In this document: positions 29,825 through 39,496 of the stretch, one piece after another
Position numbering within the stretch: position 1 is the first letter of the stretch
How the letters are laid out: each line of letters begins with the position of its first letter
Assembly (NCBI RefSeq): GCF_001676155.1
Contig: NZ_LZEW01000023.1
Location: 1 to 64,000 of the forward strand
Length of the DNA: 64,000 nt
Source: Morganella psychrotolerans
GTDB taxonomy: Bacteria; Pseudomonadota; Gammaproteobacteria; Enterobacterales; Enterobacteriaceae
Direction of reading: 5' to 3'
Translations under genes and position numbers: made by a program
Notes under the pieces: generated by a model
What the model was told of the DNA's origin: nothing
What the model saw: only the letters and a program-made list of their open reading frames with translations
Database searches by the model: none

Positions 29825-30358
29825 TTATGCCGCGGTTTGAATACGGTTGCAGATGTGGTCAATAAGCTCAGGGATAGGACGGGTGGCATCGACGACAATA
29901 TCAGCACATTCCAGATAAAGCGGTTCGCGTTTTTGCAGAACTTCCGCCATTTCCCCGACAATGCACTTGCCTGTCAGGCTCGGGCGCTGATGCGCCTGTG
30001 GTGTGTGTGACAAACGTTCAGCCAGGACTTCAGCCGTGGCGCGCAGGTACACAACCCAGCCGGTTGATTGCATAAAGGTCCGGTTTTCCGGTGCCATTAC
30101 AATGCCGCCGCCGGTTGAAACAAGGTGCTGCGGCTGACTGACCTGTCGCAGTACATCACTTTCCAGTTCACGAAAACGATCCCAGCCGGAGCGCTCAACC
30201 AGTTCAGCGATAGACATCTGACACAGCTGCGTCACGCGCGCATCTGTGTCAATAAAATCGTACAGTAGTGCCTGTGATAACGGTTTACCCAGCGTCGTTT
30301 TACCTGCTCCGCGGGCACCGATAAGATAAATAATCGGTTTTTTATCCTGATGATTCAT
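29825..30358 (-). CDS. aroL: Shikimate kinase 2
   Basis: Phosphorylates shikimate at the 3-OH. 177 aa with P-loop GARGAGKTTLG, the DT-D motif (FIDTDARV), LVSTGGGIV and RPSLTGK. AroL rather than AroK because the arrangement (MTVAEIVER-like helix, VYLRATAEVLAERL) follows E. coli AroL. Possible weak TyrR sites lie immediately upstream. In E. coli aroL is not next to proBA, so the local order differs. Confidence 0.9.
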   Translation of the reverse strand: MNHQDKKPIIYLIGARGAGKTTLGKPLSQALLYDFIDTDARVTQLCQMSIAELVERSGWDRFRELESDVLRQVSQPQHLVSTGGGIVMAPENRTFMQSTGWVVYLRATAEVLAERLSHTPQAHQRPSLTGKCIVGEMAEVLQKREPLYLECADIVVDATRPIPELIDHICNRIQTAA

Positions 30359-30382
30359 AAGTATCCGGTTTACCCCGCCAGG

Positions 30383-30400
30383 CGTTCAAAATATTTTACA
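30383..30400 (-). promoter_or_regulatory. Possible weak TyrR box upstream of aroL
   Basis: Minus-strand TGTAAAATATTTTGAACG matches TyrR consensus TGTAAA-N6-TTTACA at 9 of 12 positions with a perfect left half. A further TGTAA half-site lies just upstream (30400-30420). AroL is a TyrR/TrpR target in E. coli. Confidence 0.35.
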
Positions 30401-30452
30401 TAAGTGTAAATTACAATGACCTATCATAGCGTACTCAGACTGAAAGCAAAAG

Positions 30453-30478
30453 CAGCATCCGCTCATCCGCAGATGCTG
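30453..30478 (-). terminator. Probable terminator after proA
   Basis: 7-bp stem CAGCATC / GATGCTG, loop of 12, then on the minus strand a CTTTTGCTTTC tract. It lies about 50 bp past the proA stop, ahead of aroL. Confidence 0.6.
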
Positions 30479-30527
30479 TTGATGCATTCATCTGTGTCAT
30501 TGACGATATCAATACCACCACGCCGTA

Positions 30528-31781
30528 TTATGAACGGATCGTATGGTCGCCGATGCCAATCCATTTGTACGTCGTCAGTGCCGTCAGCCCCATAGGCCCG
30601 CGCGCATGCAGTTTCTGGGTACTGACCGCAACCTCTGCGCCCAGACCAAACTGACCGCCATCGGTGAAGCGCGTACTGGCATTGACATATACAGCAGATG
30701 AATCAATGCCTGCCACAAAATAATCCGCCTGTGACATCGATTGTGTCAGGATCGATTCTGAATGCTGTGTGCCGTAATGACGGATATGGTCAATCGCACT
30801 GTCAATATCCGCAACCACCACCACATTCAGATCCAGTGACAACCACTCATCTGATAACTGCACGTCTGTCACGGCGAGAGCTTTCGCTGCACCGTTTTTC
30901 AGCAGTGGCAGAGATAGCGGACAGGCATGCAGTGTGACGCCATTCGCCGCCATTTTTTCACTCAGCAGCGGTAAAAACTCAGCGGCAATTTTTTCATGCA
31001 CCAGTAATGTTTCTACTGCATTACATACCCCCGGGCGCTGCACTTTGGCATTTTCGATGACCGGCAGCGCTTTGTGTAAATCCGCACTCTCATCCACAAA
31101 AATATGACACACACCAATCCCGCCGGTGATCACCGGAATAGTTGATTGTTCGCGGCACAGGCGGTGCAATCCGGCACCGCCGCGCGGGATCAGAATATCC
31201 ACGTAGCGATCCATCTTCAGTAATTCCGTGACCAGCGCGCGATCAGGATCGTCGATCGCCTGAATTGCCGCAGCCGGCAGCCCGCACTCACTGAGTGCCT
31301 GCTGAATCACGCGGACTGTCGCCACATTAGTATTATGCGTTTCTTTGCCGCCGCGCAGAATAACGGCATTGCCGGTTTTCAGACACAAAGACGCGACATC
31401 GACAGTGACATTCGGACGGGCCTCATAAATTACCGCGACCACGCCGAGTGGCATGCGGCGGCGCTCAAGGCGCAGCCCGCTGTCAAGCACGCCGCCGTCG
31501 ATAACTTCACCGACCGGATCTGCCAGCAGGCAAACTTTGCGCACATCGGCCGCAATACTTTCCAGACGCGCCTGTGTCAGCAGCAGCCTGTCCAGCATCG
31601 CCTCTGATGTGCCCTGTTCACGCGCGTTGGCAATATCAATCTTGTTGGCAGCAAGGATAGGCGCACTGTTTTGCTCCAGAAGATCAGCAATGCGGGTCAG
31701 CGCCTGATTTTTTTGTTTTCCTGAAAGCTGAGCCAGCACCCGGGACGCAGCCTGCGCCGATTTTCCTGTTTGTTCTAACAT
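30528..31781 (-). CDS. proA: Glutamate-5-semialdehyde dehydrogenase
   Basis: Reduces gamma-glutamyl phosphate to glutamate semialdehyde, second step of proline synthesis. 417 aa of the aldehyde dehydrogenase superfamily: [33 protein letters not shown], and the catalytic cysteine in [15 protein letters not shown]. Starts 12 bp after proB, forming the proBA operon. Confidence 0.97.
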   Translation of the reverse strand: MLEQTGKSAQAASRVLAQLSGKQKNQALTRIADLLEQNSAPILAANKIDIANAREQGTSEAMLDRLLLTQARLESIAADVRKVCLLADPVGEVIDGGVLDSGLRLERRRMPLGVVAVIYEARPNVTVDVASLCLKTGNAVILRGGKETHNTNVATVRVIQQALSECGLPAAAIQAIDDPDRALVTELLKMDRYVDILIPRGGAGLHRLCREQSTIPVITGGIGVCHIFVDESADLHKALPVIENAKVQRPGVCNAVETLLVHEKIAAEFLPLLSEKMAANGVTLHACPLSLPLLKNGAAKALAVTDVQLSDEWLSLDLNVVVVADIDSAIDHIRHYGTQHSESILTQSMSQADYFVAGIDSSAVYVNASTRFTDGGQFGLGAEVAVSTQKLHARGPMGLTALTTYKWIGIGDHTIRS

Positions 31782-31793
31782 ACGGTTATATCC

Positions 31794-32897
31794 TTAACTG
31801 ACAATCATATCGTCGCGATGAACAGCCACTGAGCCGTATTCATAGCCTAAAATAGTGTTGATTTCCTGTGAATGGCGTCCTGCAATCAGGCGCAGCGCAT
31901 CACTGTTATAACGGCTGACGCCGTGAGCAAGATCCCGCCCGCTTAATGTGCGGATACGGACAACCTCACCACGGGAGAAATTCCCGTTTACGGTTTTAAT
32001 ACCTTTTGGTAACAGCGAGCTGCCATTATCTTTCAGTGCCGTTTCCGCACCGTCATCGACAATAATTTCCCCGGCCGGCGGTGCGCCGAAGATCCATTGT
32101 TTGCGGGCTTCCATCGGCGTTTTTTTACCGAAGAAACGGGTGCCGACAGGAACATCATCAATAACATCACAAATCACACCGGCGCGATCGCCTGCGGCAA
32201 TAATGACATCAATACCCGCACGACCCGCGACAGTCGCCGCCTGAAGTTTGGTCGCCATGCCGCCGGTGCCCAGACCGGTGACACTGTCGCCTGCCACACC
32301 GCGTAACTCATCACTGATTTCATGGACTTCAGAGATAAGCGTGGCATCAGGGTTACTGCGCGGATCAGCGGTATACAGCCCTTCAATGTCGGTCAGCAGC
32401 AGAAGCTTATCCGCTCCGCCTAAAATAGCTGCCAGCGCAGAGAGGTTGTCATTATCACCGACTTTGATTTCAGCCGTTGCCACCGCATCGTTTTCATTGA
32501 TAACCGGCACAATTCCGTTATCCAGCAGCGCGGTCAGTGTATCGCGGGCATTGAGAAAACGCTCGCGATCTTCCATATCAGCCCGGGTCAGAAGCATCTG
32601 CCCGATGTTTATCCCGTAAATAGAGAAAAGCCGCTCCCATAACTGGATAAGGCGGCTCTGCCCGACCGCCGCAAGCAACTGTTTGGACGCAATGGTGGCG
32701 GGGAGTTCGGGGTAACCGAGATGTTCACGACCCGCGGCAATCGCCCCGGAGGTCACAATAATAATACGGTGCCCTTTTTCATATTGCTGAGCACACTGGC
32801 GGACTAATTCAACAATCCGTGCCTGATTTAAATGTCGTGATCCACCGGTCAGCACACTCGTGCCCAGTTTTACAACCAGCGTTTGGCTGCTATTCAT
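31794..32897 (-). CDS. proB: Glutamate 5-kinase
   Basis: Phosphorylates glutamate, the feedback-controlled first step of proline synthesis. 367 aa: amino-acid-kinase domain ([57 protein letters not shown]) and a C-terminal PUA domain (about 275-367). Operon with proA; 93 bp downstream of crl, the E. coli order minus phoE. Confidence 0.97.
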   Translation of the reverse strand: MNSSQTLVVKLGTSVLTGGSRHLNQARIVELVRQCAQQYEKGHRIIIVTSGAIAAGREHLGYPELPATIASKQLLAAVGQSRLIQLWERLFSIYGINIGQMLLTRADMEDRERFLNARDTLTALLDNGIVPVINENDAVATAEIKVGDNDNLSALAAILGGADKLLLLTDIEGLYTADPRSNPDATLISEVHEISDELRGVAGDSVTGLGTGGMATKLQAATVAGRAGIDVIIAAGDRAGVICDVIDDVPVGTRFFGKKTPMEARKQWIFGAPPAGEIIVDDGAETALKDNGSSLLPKGIKTVNGNFSRGEVVRIRTLSGRDLAHGVSRYNSDALRLIAGRHSQEINTILGYEYGSVAVHRDDMIVS

Positions 32898-32990
32898 TGC
32901 GTTCTACCATTATTTAGCGGGATAAGAAAAGATGATCTGTTTTAACAGGTGATGCGCGCTATGCCAACAGGCATAACGCAGATCCGGAAA

Positions 32991-33392
32991 TTATTCCGGC
33001 AATTTAACGGGGGGAGGCGTTTCCGGTGACGGAGTGAGTGTCAGACCCAGCTCACAGAGAACTGCCCGCAGACGGGGATGAAAAGTCGTCAGTGTTTTAC
33101 AGACCGTATCATGCGTCTCTTTACGGGACAGTTTATTTTCCTGCCAGTGACCGGCTTTATCAAATATCCCGAGGCGGTATTCAGATACAAAGCCCTGCTC
33201 CTGCGGGGTGAGAATAAGCCACCAGCCATAAAACTCCCGTTTTTCCGGGGCGGCATCGGCGTTGACACACACTGCCAGACAGTCGAAAAAGTAGTGTCCG
33301 TCCTGACACTGTGGTTCACGGATGTACGGACCCAAAGCGGTAAAACAGCGCAGCAATTTACCGCGCGTATAATCTGAAACCAGTACCGACAT
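32991..33392 (-). CDS. crl: Sigma-S assembly factor Crl
   Basis: Binds sigma-S and promotes its assembly with core RNA polymerase, boosting stationary-phase and curli genes. 133 aa; conserved FTALGPYIRE, FFDCLAVCVN, FYGWWLIL and LGIFDKAGHW are visible. The C-terminus (TPSPETPPPVKLPE) is more Pro-rich than in E. coli. Its ribosome-binding site is part of a perfect 9-bp hairpin (33396-33420). Downstream of frsA. Confidence 0.93.
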   Translation of the reverse strand: MSVLVSDYTRGKLLRCFTALGPYIREPQCQDGHYFFDCLAVCVNADAAPEKREFYGWWLILTPQEQGFVSEYRLGIFDKAGHWQENKLSRKETHDTVCKTLTTFHPRLRAVLCELGLTLTPSPETPPPVKLPE

Positions 33393-33395
33393 CGT

Positions 33396-33420
33396 TAAGC
33401 CTCCTTTCAGTGGAGGCTTA
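33396..33420 (-). promoter_or_regulatory. Hairpin sequestering the crl ribosome-binding site
   Basis: Minus-strand TAAGCCTCC pairs perfectly with GGAGGCTTA across a seven-base loop (ACTGAAA). The GGAGG of the 3' arm is the crl Shine-Dalgarno sequence, ending seven bases before the ATG. There is no T tract, so a terminator role is unlikely; translational control of crl is inferred. Confidence 0.65.
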
Positions 33421-33462
33421 TTTGTAGCAAACAGACAGGAATTATCAATGGCTTTATGCTGT

Positions 33463-34710
33463 TCAGCTCAAAATTTTGGTCAGCCAGCGCGTAGTTTCAT
33501 CTAATGATTGATGGAATGTATCAAAAACCGGCGTGCTGCCAAGCTCCAGTAATTTTCCGTCTGACGATGAACGGACGATAAGCTCTGATTCACTTTTCGG
33601 GCTGAATACATCATCCTTCCAGCACACGCTCATCATCGGCAGTGTGCAACGGCGACCAATAAGCCCCTGATTTTTAAGAGATAAACAACTCAGACGGCTG
33701 CGGATAGTATCAAGTTCAACACAACGCTCCGCCGCACGACTTGCCAGCACATCCATATACATGCGCGGCACCATTTCCTGGCGCTCCGGATTAACAAACA
33801 GATCATGCACAACCGGTCCGAGCAATACCGCACCCCTGAGCTGATGTGCTGACAGATACGCCAGCCGTACCGCTACATTTGCGCCGAAACGCAGACCCAC
33901 AACCGCAACACGGGTATGATCAATCCACGGCACATTGCGCAGTTGCTCCAGCACCTGCTGATGCATCAGGCTGCTTTCCTGGCTTAATGATTGTTTTGAT
34001 GAATAGCCGACCGACGGCATATCCAGGGTGAGCAGTGCAATTCCCTGCGGCGCCAGATAGTCACGGAAATAACGGCAGTAATCACTTTGCAGATTGTCGA
34101 GACTGCCGCACAGCATAACGGTCGGAAATGCACCGGTATCAGATTGGGGAAGATGCAGGAAGGCGCTGATATTACCGCCGCTTTCCATTTTGAATTCGAT
34201 TTTTTTCAGTTCATAACCGGCAAACCGGGCGGAATTTTCATACGCCTGATTTGCCAGAACAGTAGCCTGCTCAGCCAGCTCATCCCCTTTTAAATGAGGA
34301 TATCCCGCAATACTGTAAAGATTTGCGGCACACAACCAGGCATCACAGGCTTTTTCACCGGACTCAAATTCCAGCGCTTTGCGCTGCCATAACATTGCCT
34401 GCTGAGACCATTCATAAGCCCAGTTTCCCCGGCGATAGCCAATCACCGTATCCAGCAGTGAATCATCACTGCGGGGTGCGTCTGATGCGGCAATCCGGCT
34501 CAGAACTTCTTCTGTTTCCAGCGGCGGAACGCCCCGCCAGATCCACATTAAGCGATTAATCATGCGATACCAGCCCGGATGGGTGCATCCGCTCAGCACG
34601 CTGCCTTTTACCGTCCGGACACCGGCGTCTTTAAAAGTAACCAGTGTGGAAGTTTCGCTGTGTTTAATTTTAGGCTTAAAAAGTTTCTCTGACAGGTTCT
34701 GTTGTGTCAT
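33463..34710 (-). CDS. frsA: Esterase FrsA
   Basis: Alpha/beta-hydrolase-fold protein first described as a fermentation/respiration switch protein binding the glucose PTS enzyme IIA; esterase activity has been reported. 415 aa: MTQQNLSEKLFKPKIKHSETSTLV, HWYRMINRLMWIWRG-like segment, FPTVMLCGSLDNLQSDY, LLTLDMPSVGYSS and RVAVVGLRFGANVAVRLAYL. The nucleophile-elbow region reads GLRFGAN rather than a canonical GXSXG, as in E. coli (GFRFGAN). Starts nine bases after the gpt stop. Confidence 0.93.
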   Translation of the reverse strand: MTQQNLSEKLFKPKIKHSETSTLVTFKDAGVRTVKGSVLSGCTHPGWYRMINRLMWIWRGVPPLETEEVLSRIAASDAPRSDDSLLDTVIGYRRGNWAYEWSQQAMLWQRKALEFESGEKACDAWLCAANLYSIAGYPHLKGDELAEQATVLANQAYENSARFAGYELKKIEFKMESGGNISAFLHLPQSDTGAFPTVMLCGSLDNLQSDYCRYFRDYLAPQGIALLTLDMPSVGYSSKQSLSQESSLMHQQVLEQLRNVPWIDHTRVAVVGLRFGANVAVRLAYLSAHQLRGAVLLGPVVHDLFVNPERQEMVPRMYMDVLASRAAERCVELDTIRSRLSCLSLKNQGLIGRRCTLPMMSVCWKDDVFSPKSESELIVRSSSDGKLLELGSTPVFDTFHQSLDETTRWLTKILS

Positions 34711-34719
34711 GGCATTCGC

Positions 34720-35178
34720 TTACTGATCGCAGATTGGTTTAACAAAGCTGACGGTCATATCCCAGGGCTGCTCAATCCAGGTATCCTGAGGGATATCCAC
34801 CACGTAATCATCAACCAGCGGCTGACCGGCTGGTTTCGCGAAAATCGTGACAAAATGCGCTTTCGGATACATATCGCGGATCACCTGAGCGGTACCGCCG
34901 GTATCCACGAGGTCATCAATGATGATAAATCCTTCGCCATCACCGTCTGCTTTTTTCATGACTTTCATTTCGCGCTGATGATCGTGATCATAGCTTGAAA
35001 TGCAGACAGTATCCACATGGCGGATCCCCAGTTCACGGGCGAGTAAGGCACCCGGTACCAGACCACCACGGCTGACGGCAATAATGCCTTTCCATTGTTC
35101 GACAGGCATTAAACGTTGTGCCAGCTTACGGGCATGCATTTGCAACATATCCCACGTTACGACGTATTTTTCGCTCAT
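34720..35178 (-). CDS. gpt: Xanthine-guanine phosphoribosyltransferase
   Basis: Salvages guanine and xanthine with PRPP. 152 aa, same as E. coli, with PRPP-binding motif [13 protein letters not shown] and [33 protein letters not shown]. First gene of a gpt-frsA transcript, divergent from pepD. Confidence 0.97.
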   Translation of the reverse strand: MSEKYVVTWDMLQMHARKLAQRLMPVEQWKGIIAVSRGGLVPGALLARELGIRHVDTVCISSYDHDHQREMKVMKKADGDGEGFIIIDDLVDTGGTAQVIRDMYPKAHFVTIFAKPAGQPLVDDYVVDIPQDTWIEQPWDMTVSFVKPICDQ

Positions 35179-35445
35179 ATCAATTTGATCCCGGCATGAT
35201 GATTTACAGAAAAGAGTCTTTTTTTGCGGAAAAAAGGTTGCGCAGAATTATAGTGATTTGAGTCGCTAAAGACCAGCGTAACCGACGAATTGATGATAAT
35301 TCGCTGAGCAAGACACGCACTTCCTGAAAGAATTTGCTATTCTCAGGCATCGGATATTTGCGACCGCTCAATTTAAACAGCGTAACCGGCCGCCTTCAGG
35401 TATCCTCATCCTAATAATGAAAAATGCAGTAACAGGAGATCGAAC

Positions 35446-36906
35446 GTGTCTGAACTATCACAATTATTTCCGCAGCCGCTGTGGGATATTTTTGCCAAAA
35501 TCTGTTCTATACCGCATCCGTCACACCATGAAGAGCAGCTTGCTGCGCATATCATTGAGTGGGCGAAAGAGAAAGAATTTCATGTGGAACGTGACAGCGT
35601 CGGCAATATTCTGATCCGCAAACCTGCCACAAAGGGACTGGAAAACCGGAAAGCCGTTGTATTGCAGGCTCACCTGGATATGGTTCCGCAAAAAAATAAT
35701 GATACTGCTCACGATTTCGAAAAAGATCCGATTCAGCCTTATATTGACGGCGACTGGGTTACCGCAAAAGGCACCACATTAGGCGCAGATAACGGCGTGG
35801 GCATGGCTTCTGCGCTGGCAGTTCTGGCTGATGATTCAGTCAAGCACGGTCCGCTGGAAGTCCTGCTGACCATGACAGAAGAAACCGGAATGGACGGCGC
35901 ATTCGGTCTTCAGCCGGGCTGGTTACAGGCAGATATCCTGATTAACACCGACTCCGAAGAAGAAGGTGAGATCTATATGGGTTGTGCGGGCGGTATTGAT
36001 GTTACCACCACGCTGGCACTGACCCGTGAAGCAGTTCCTGCAGGTTACAAAACCTTTACCCTGACACTCAAAGGGCTGAAAGGCGGGCATTCAGGCGGAG
36101 ATGTACATCTCGGTCTGGGCAATGCCAATAAATTACTGGCTCGTTTCTTAGCCGGTCACGGCGCGGAACTTCAGGCGCGTCTGATTGATTTTCAGGGCGG
36201 AACACTGCGCAATGCTATCCCGCGCGAAGGCTATATCACGCTGGCAATTCCTGCGGATAACAGTGCAAAACTGGAAACGCTGCGGGCTGAGTTTGAAAAC
36301 CTGCTCAAAGATGAGCTTGCTCAGAAAGAGAAAAATCTTCAGGTTACGCTGACTGCGGCAGACACAGCTCAGGGCGCACTGACCGCTGATGTACAGCGTC
36401 GTCTTATCAATATGCTGAATGTTATGCCGAACGGTGTTATCCGTATGAGTGATGTGGTGCAGGGCGTTGTTGAGACCTCACTGAACGTCGGCGTGATCAA
36501 TATGAACAATGATCGTGCACAAATCATCTGTCTGGTTCGTTCTCTGATCGAATCCGGTAAATCCAATGTGGTCAGCATGCTGACATCACTGGCCGATCTC
36601 AGCGGGGCGCAGATTGTTGCCGAAGGCGGCTATCCGGGCTGGCAGCCGGATGCAAACTCGCCGGTGATGCATCTGGTCAGCGAAACATATCAGCAACTGT
36701 TTGATAAAACACCGAATGTAATGGTTATCCATGCCGGTCTTGAGTGCGGCTTATTCAAAAAACCGTATCCGGATATGGACATGGTTTCTATCGGACCAAC
36801 CATTACCGGCGCTCACTCACCGGATGAGCAGGTACACATTAAGAGTGTCGGACAATACTGGCAGTTACTGACCGCTATCTTAAAAGCGATCCCTGAAAAA
36901 GCGTAA
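35446..36906 (+). CDS. pepD: Aminoacyl-histidine dipeptidase (peptidase D)
   Basis: Zinc M20-family dipeptidase (carnosinase-like) with broad dipeptide specificity. 486 aa; metal ligands in QAHLDMVPQ, TLGADNGVG, TEETGMDGAFG and GLECGLF/ GAHSPDE. Starts at GTG 35446 with AGGAG eight to twelve bases upstream. Divergent from gpt as in E. coli, followed by a terminator. Confidence 0.97.
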   Translation: MSELSQLFPQPLWDIFAKICSIPHPSHHEEQLAAHIIEWAKEKEFHVERDSVGNILIRKPATKGLENRKAVVLQAHLDMVPQKNNDTAHDFEKDPIQPYIDGDWVTAKGTTLGADNGVGMASALAVLADDSVKHGPLEVLLTMTEETGMDGAFGLQPGWLQADILINTDSEEEGEIYMGCAGGIDVTTTLALTREAVPAGYKTFTLTLKGLKGGHSGGDVHLGLGNANKLLARFLAGHGAELQARLIDFQGGTLRNAIPREGYITLAIPADNSAKLETLRAEFENLLKDELAQKEKNLQVTLTAADTAQGALTADVQRRLINMLNVMPNGVIRMSDVVQGVVETSLNVGVINMNNDRAQIICLVRSLIESGKSNVVSMLTSLADLSGAQIVAEGGYPGWQPDANSPVMHLVSETYQQLFDKTPNVMVIHAGLECGLFKKPYPDMDMVSIGPTITGAHSPDEQVHIKSVGQYWQLLTAILKAIPEKA

Positions 36907-36921
36907 TTACGCTATTCAGTT

Positions 36922-36954
36922 AACCGGCGGTGATGCAAATCCCGCCGGTTTTTT
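36922..36954 (+). terminator. Rho-independent terminator after pepD
   Basis: 9-bp stem AACCGGCGG / CCGCCGGTT with a loop of eleven and six T; also ends close to the convergent dinB stop. Confidence 0.9.
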
Positions 36955-36961
36955 ATTGCGC

Positions 36962-38017
36962 TCAGAATCCCAAAACCAGCTGACGCTCAACCTGTGGATC
37001 CCGCAGCGCCACATGCAACCCCACCAGACGAACACCGCGCCCTTCCCGGCGGCTTCCCCATGCGAGTTCTGCTGTTTTCAGTAAATCCTGTTTATCCAGC
37101 ACCGGATAAACATGCTCCTGCGTCGTCTGCTGAAAATCAGAAAACTTGAGTTTGACACCCTGACGGGCAATGCGCAGGTCAGGTGAAACCTTGGTCAGAC
37201 GTCGCTCCAGTTCAGGAAACAGCTCATCTACAATAGCCCTGCACTCATCCCACGAGGCAATATCCTGCGCCAGCGTCCGCTCCACACCAACAGATTTACG
37301 CTCCCGGTCCGGACAGACCGGTCGTTCATCAATGCCGTGGCAGCGCTGCCAGAGGATCTGCCCGAATTTACCGAACTGCTTAATCAGGCTTATCTGATCA
37401 TAACGCTGAACATCCCGGCAGGTCTCCAGACCCAGATCAGCAAGGCGTTTTGCCGTCACTTTCCCCACGCCGGGAATTTTACGCAGCGGCAATGACAATA
37501 CAAAACCGGCGACCTGCTCCGGGGGAATAATATACTGCCCGTCCGGTTTATTCAGGTCAGACGCGATTTTCGCCAAAAATTTCATGGGCGCGACACCCGC
37601 GGACGCGGTCAGACCCAGTTCACTGAAAATCGTCCGGCGGATATCTTCAGCCATACGTGTTGCCGAGCCGCAATGCAGCAGGCTGTCAGAGACATCAAGA
37701 TAGGCCTCATCGAGTGAAAGGGGTTCAATCAGAGAAGTATAACGGGAAAAAATATCGTGCAGTTGCCCCGAGGTCGTTTTATACAAAGACATACGCCCCG
37801 GGATAACATTCAGCTGCGGACATAACATCAGGGCTTTCGCCGTTGACATAGCGCTGTGTACCCCGAAGCGCCGCGCCGGATAGTTGGCGGTAGCAATCAC
37901 GCCGCGCCGGTCAGAGCTGCCACCGATAGCCAGCGGGACGTCACGCAGCGCGGGGTTATCGCGCATTTCAATTGCCGCATAAAAGCAATCCATATCAATA
38001 TGAATGATTTTACGCAC
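36962..38017 (-). CDS. dinB: DNA polymerase IV (Y family)
   Basis: Error-prone translesion polymerase induced in the SOS response. 351 aa, same as E. coli, with catalytic acidic residues in HIDMDCFYAAIE (Asp8) and SLDEAYLDV (Asp103/Glu104), an HhH thumb (KIPGVGKVTAKRL), and the C-terminal beta-clamp-binding QLVLGF. GTG 38017 with AGGAG eight bases upstream is preferred; the upstream ATG at 38044 lies inside the LexA box. Confidence 0.96.
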   Translation of the reverse strand: MRKIIHIDMDCFYAAIEMRDNPALRDVPLAIGGSSDRRGVIATANYPARRFGVHSAMSTAKALMLCPQLNVIPGRMSLYKTTSGQLHDIFSRYTSLIEPLSLDEAYLDVSDSLLHCGSATRMAEDIRRTIFSELGLTASAGVAPMKFLAKIASDLNKPDGQYIIPPEQVAGFVLSLPLRKIPGVGKVTAKRLADLGLETCRDVQRYDQISLIKQFGKFGQILWQRCHGIDERPVCPDRERKSVGVERTLAQDIASWDECRAIVDELFPELERRLTKVSPDLRIARQGVKLKFSDFQQTTQEHVYPVLDKQDLLKTAELAWGSRREGRGVRLVGLHVALRDPQVERQLVLGF

Positions 38018-38043
38018 CCGCTCTCTCCTGAATAATAATGACA

Positions 38044-38059
38044 CTGTTTAAATATACAG
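38044..38059 (-). promoter_or_regulatory. LexA box of dinB
   Basis: CTGTTTAAATATACAG fits CTGT-N8-ACAG perfectly, 27 bp upstream of the dinB GTG start. Confidence 0.88.
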
Positions 38060-38080
38060 TAATATTATTTTAATTCAAAC

Positions 38081-38140
38081 TATACCCAACGTCATTCAAG
38101 ATGCAGACCTACTGCCACCTGAACACTACCAATGAATAAG
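38081..38140 (-). repeat. Degenerate ERIC-like repeat
   Basis: One end TATACCCAACGTCATTCAAG is well conserved and the other (AATGAATAAGG) is partly recognisable, but the core is missing and the element is only about 60 bp. It lies in the dinB / phosphodiesterase divergent gap. Confidence 0.7.
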
Positions 38141-38296
38141 GAAATAATTCGCTGGCTAATTATTCACCCGATCAATAACAGGGTTTAAATTTGAAAGTTT
38201 AACCGTTTTTTTTGTGATTACATCCGGTTGTCATGTTGCCCTGATAAAACAACAACGTGACACATAAACAGGCTTACTTCTTCTGACGGATGGATT

Positions 38297-39148
38297 ATGA
38301 AAAAACTATTTTCTGCTCTTTTTCTGAGTTGCATCACCATGACAACCTTTGCCGCACCACAAATTATTGCTCATCGCGGAGCGACCGCTGACGCACCTGA
38401 AAATACTCTGTATGCCATTGATAAAGCACTGAATAACCATGCAGATGCTATCTGGGTAACGCTTCAGTTATCAAAAGACAACCAGGTTGTGTTATACCGC
38501 CCGTCAGATCTGACAACACTGACAGATAAAGCAGGTCCGGTTTCCCGTTATACTGCGGGAGAACTGGCCGGAGCTGATGCCGCCCGTGATTATAATCAAA
38601 AAAATAATACCAAAATTAATGCAACTATCCCGACGCTGGATACCGTACTCAGCCGCTATCCGGATACCCTCTTTTATCTGGATATTAAATCCCCTGATGC
38701 AGAACCTGCCATGTTTGCCCGCCAACTGGATGACGTACTGACCCGTCATCAGGCAAAACAACGGATCCGCGTCTATTCCACCAATCCGGACTATCTTACC
38801 GCCCTTCCTGCTTCCATTCCTGTATTTGAAAGCCGGGATACCACCCGGAATGCACTCGCGGGCAGCCTGATAACGCATACCTGTGATATCAGCACACAAG
38901 CACAGCCGCGCTGGTATGGGTTTGAATTACATCGCAAAGTTGAAATCGTTGAAACCTTTACACTCGGTGAGGCACGCTCACCTGCGATACTGACCTGGGA
39001 TAAAACAGCAGCGGATTGTTTCAGAAAGAATGGCAAAAACAGTATTATTTTATTCGGTATTAAAACACCGGCAGATTTAGCATTAGCCACCGAACTGGGT
39101 GCAGATGGCGTAATGGTCGACTCGCTGCTCAATCTGAAACAGAAATAA
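38297..39148 (+). CDS. Secreted glycerophosphodiester phosphodiesterase family protein
   Basis: 283 aa. N-terminal signal peptide (MKKLFSALFLSCITMTTFAA, cleavage around residue 19-20) followed by a GDPD TIM-barrel start, IIAHRGATADAPENTLYAI, with the catalytic-type HRG and PENT motifs. DTLFYLDIKS and ADGVMVDSLLNL match later barrel strands. The usual first metal-ligand EFD after the PENT helix reads AIWVTLQLSKD, so the acidic E/D pair expected after beta-2 is replaced by VTLQ, and HD is replaced by YRPSD. It may therefore be non-canonical or inactive. Not glpQ or ugpQ by sequence length; function unproven. Confidence 0.75.
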   Translation: MKKLFSALFLSCITMTTFAAPQIIAHRGATADAPENTLYAIDKALNNHADAIWVTLQLSKDNQVVLYRPSDLTTLTDKAGPVSRYTAGELAGADAARDYNQKNNTKINATIPTLDTVLSRYPDTLFYLDIKSPDAEPAMFARQLDDVLTRHQAKQRIRVYSTNPDYLTALPASIPVFESRDTTRNALAGSLITHTCDISTQAQPRWYGFELHRKVEIVETFTLGEARSPAILTWDKTAADCFRKNGKNSIILFGIKTPADLALATELGADGVMVDSLLNLKQK

Positions 39149-39190
39149 TTCTTTATCGTAATATCACTAAGTTAATTAAATAATTTTAAT

Positions 39191-39236
39191 AAATAAGGAT
39201 GGAATGTTATAACTAACTAATTCCATTCTTATTTAT
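39191..39236 (+). terminator. Terminator after the phosphodiesterase gene
   Basis: 15-bp stem with one mismatch (AAATAAGGATGGAAT / ATTCCATTCTTATTT), loop of 14, ending in a T-rich arm. Confidence 0.7.
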
Positions 39237-39273
39237 CACTCCTGCCCCGATAATATATTTATTCATTTATGTT

Positions 39274-39400
39274 TATACCCTTATTCATTCAAACTGCTGG
39301 TTCGTTGGCTGCGAAAAAATAGCCTGGTCACATAGTTTATCTATGCTCCCCGGCTATTTTCCCTTGCCGCCTTCCTGCAACCTGAATGATGTTGGGTATA
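39274..39400 (+). repeat. ERIC-like repeat, full-length
   Basis: 127 bp from TATACCCTTATTCATTC to GATGTTGGGTATA, with the conserved core CACATAGTTTATCTATGCT. The rest of the 39149-39496 gap is AT-rich with the phosphodiesterase terminator and no other gene. Confidence 0.92.
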
Positions 39401-39496
39401 TACTCACTTTATTTTCATGATTAAAAATCGTTAATTATATTAATTTATTTATCCGGAAACTTTTGTTATAACTATAAGAAACATCCGGGGGATAGC

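Noticed and set aside
38018-38044. Upstream ATG start for dinB (MSLLFRRER)
   Set aside because: The ATG overlaps the LexA box, which should be at the promoter, and the GTG at 38017 has the proper Shine-Dalgarno and E. coli-like N-terminus.
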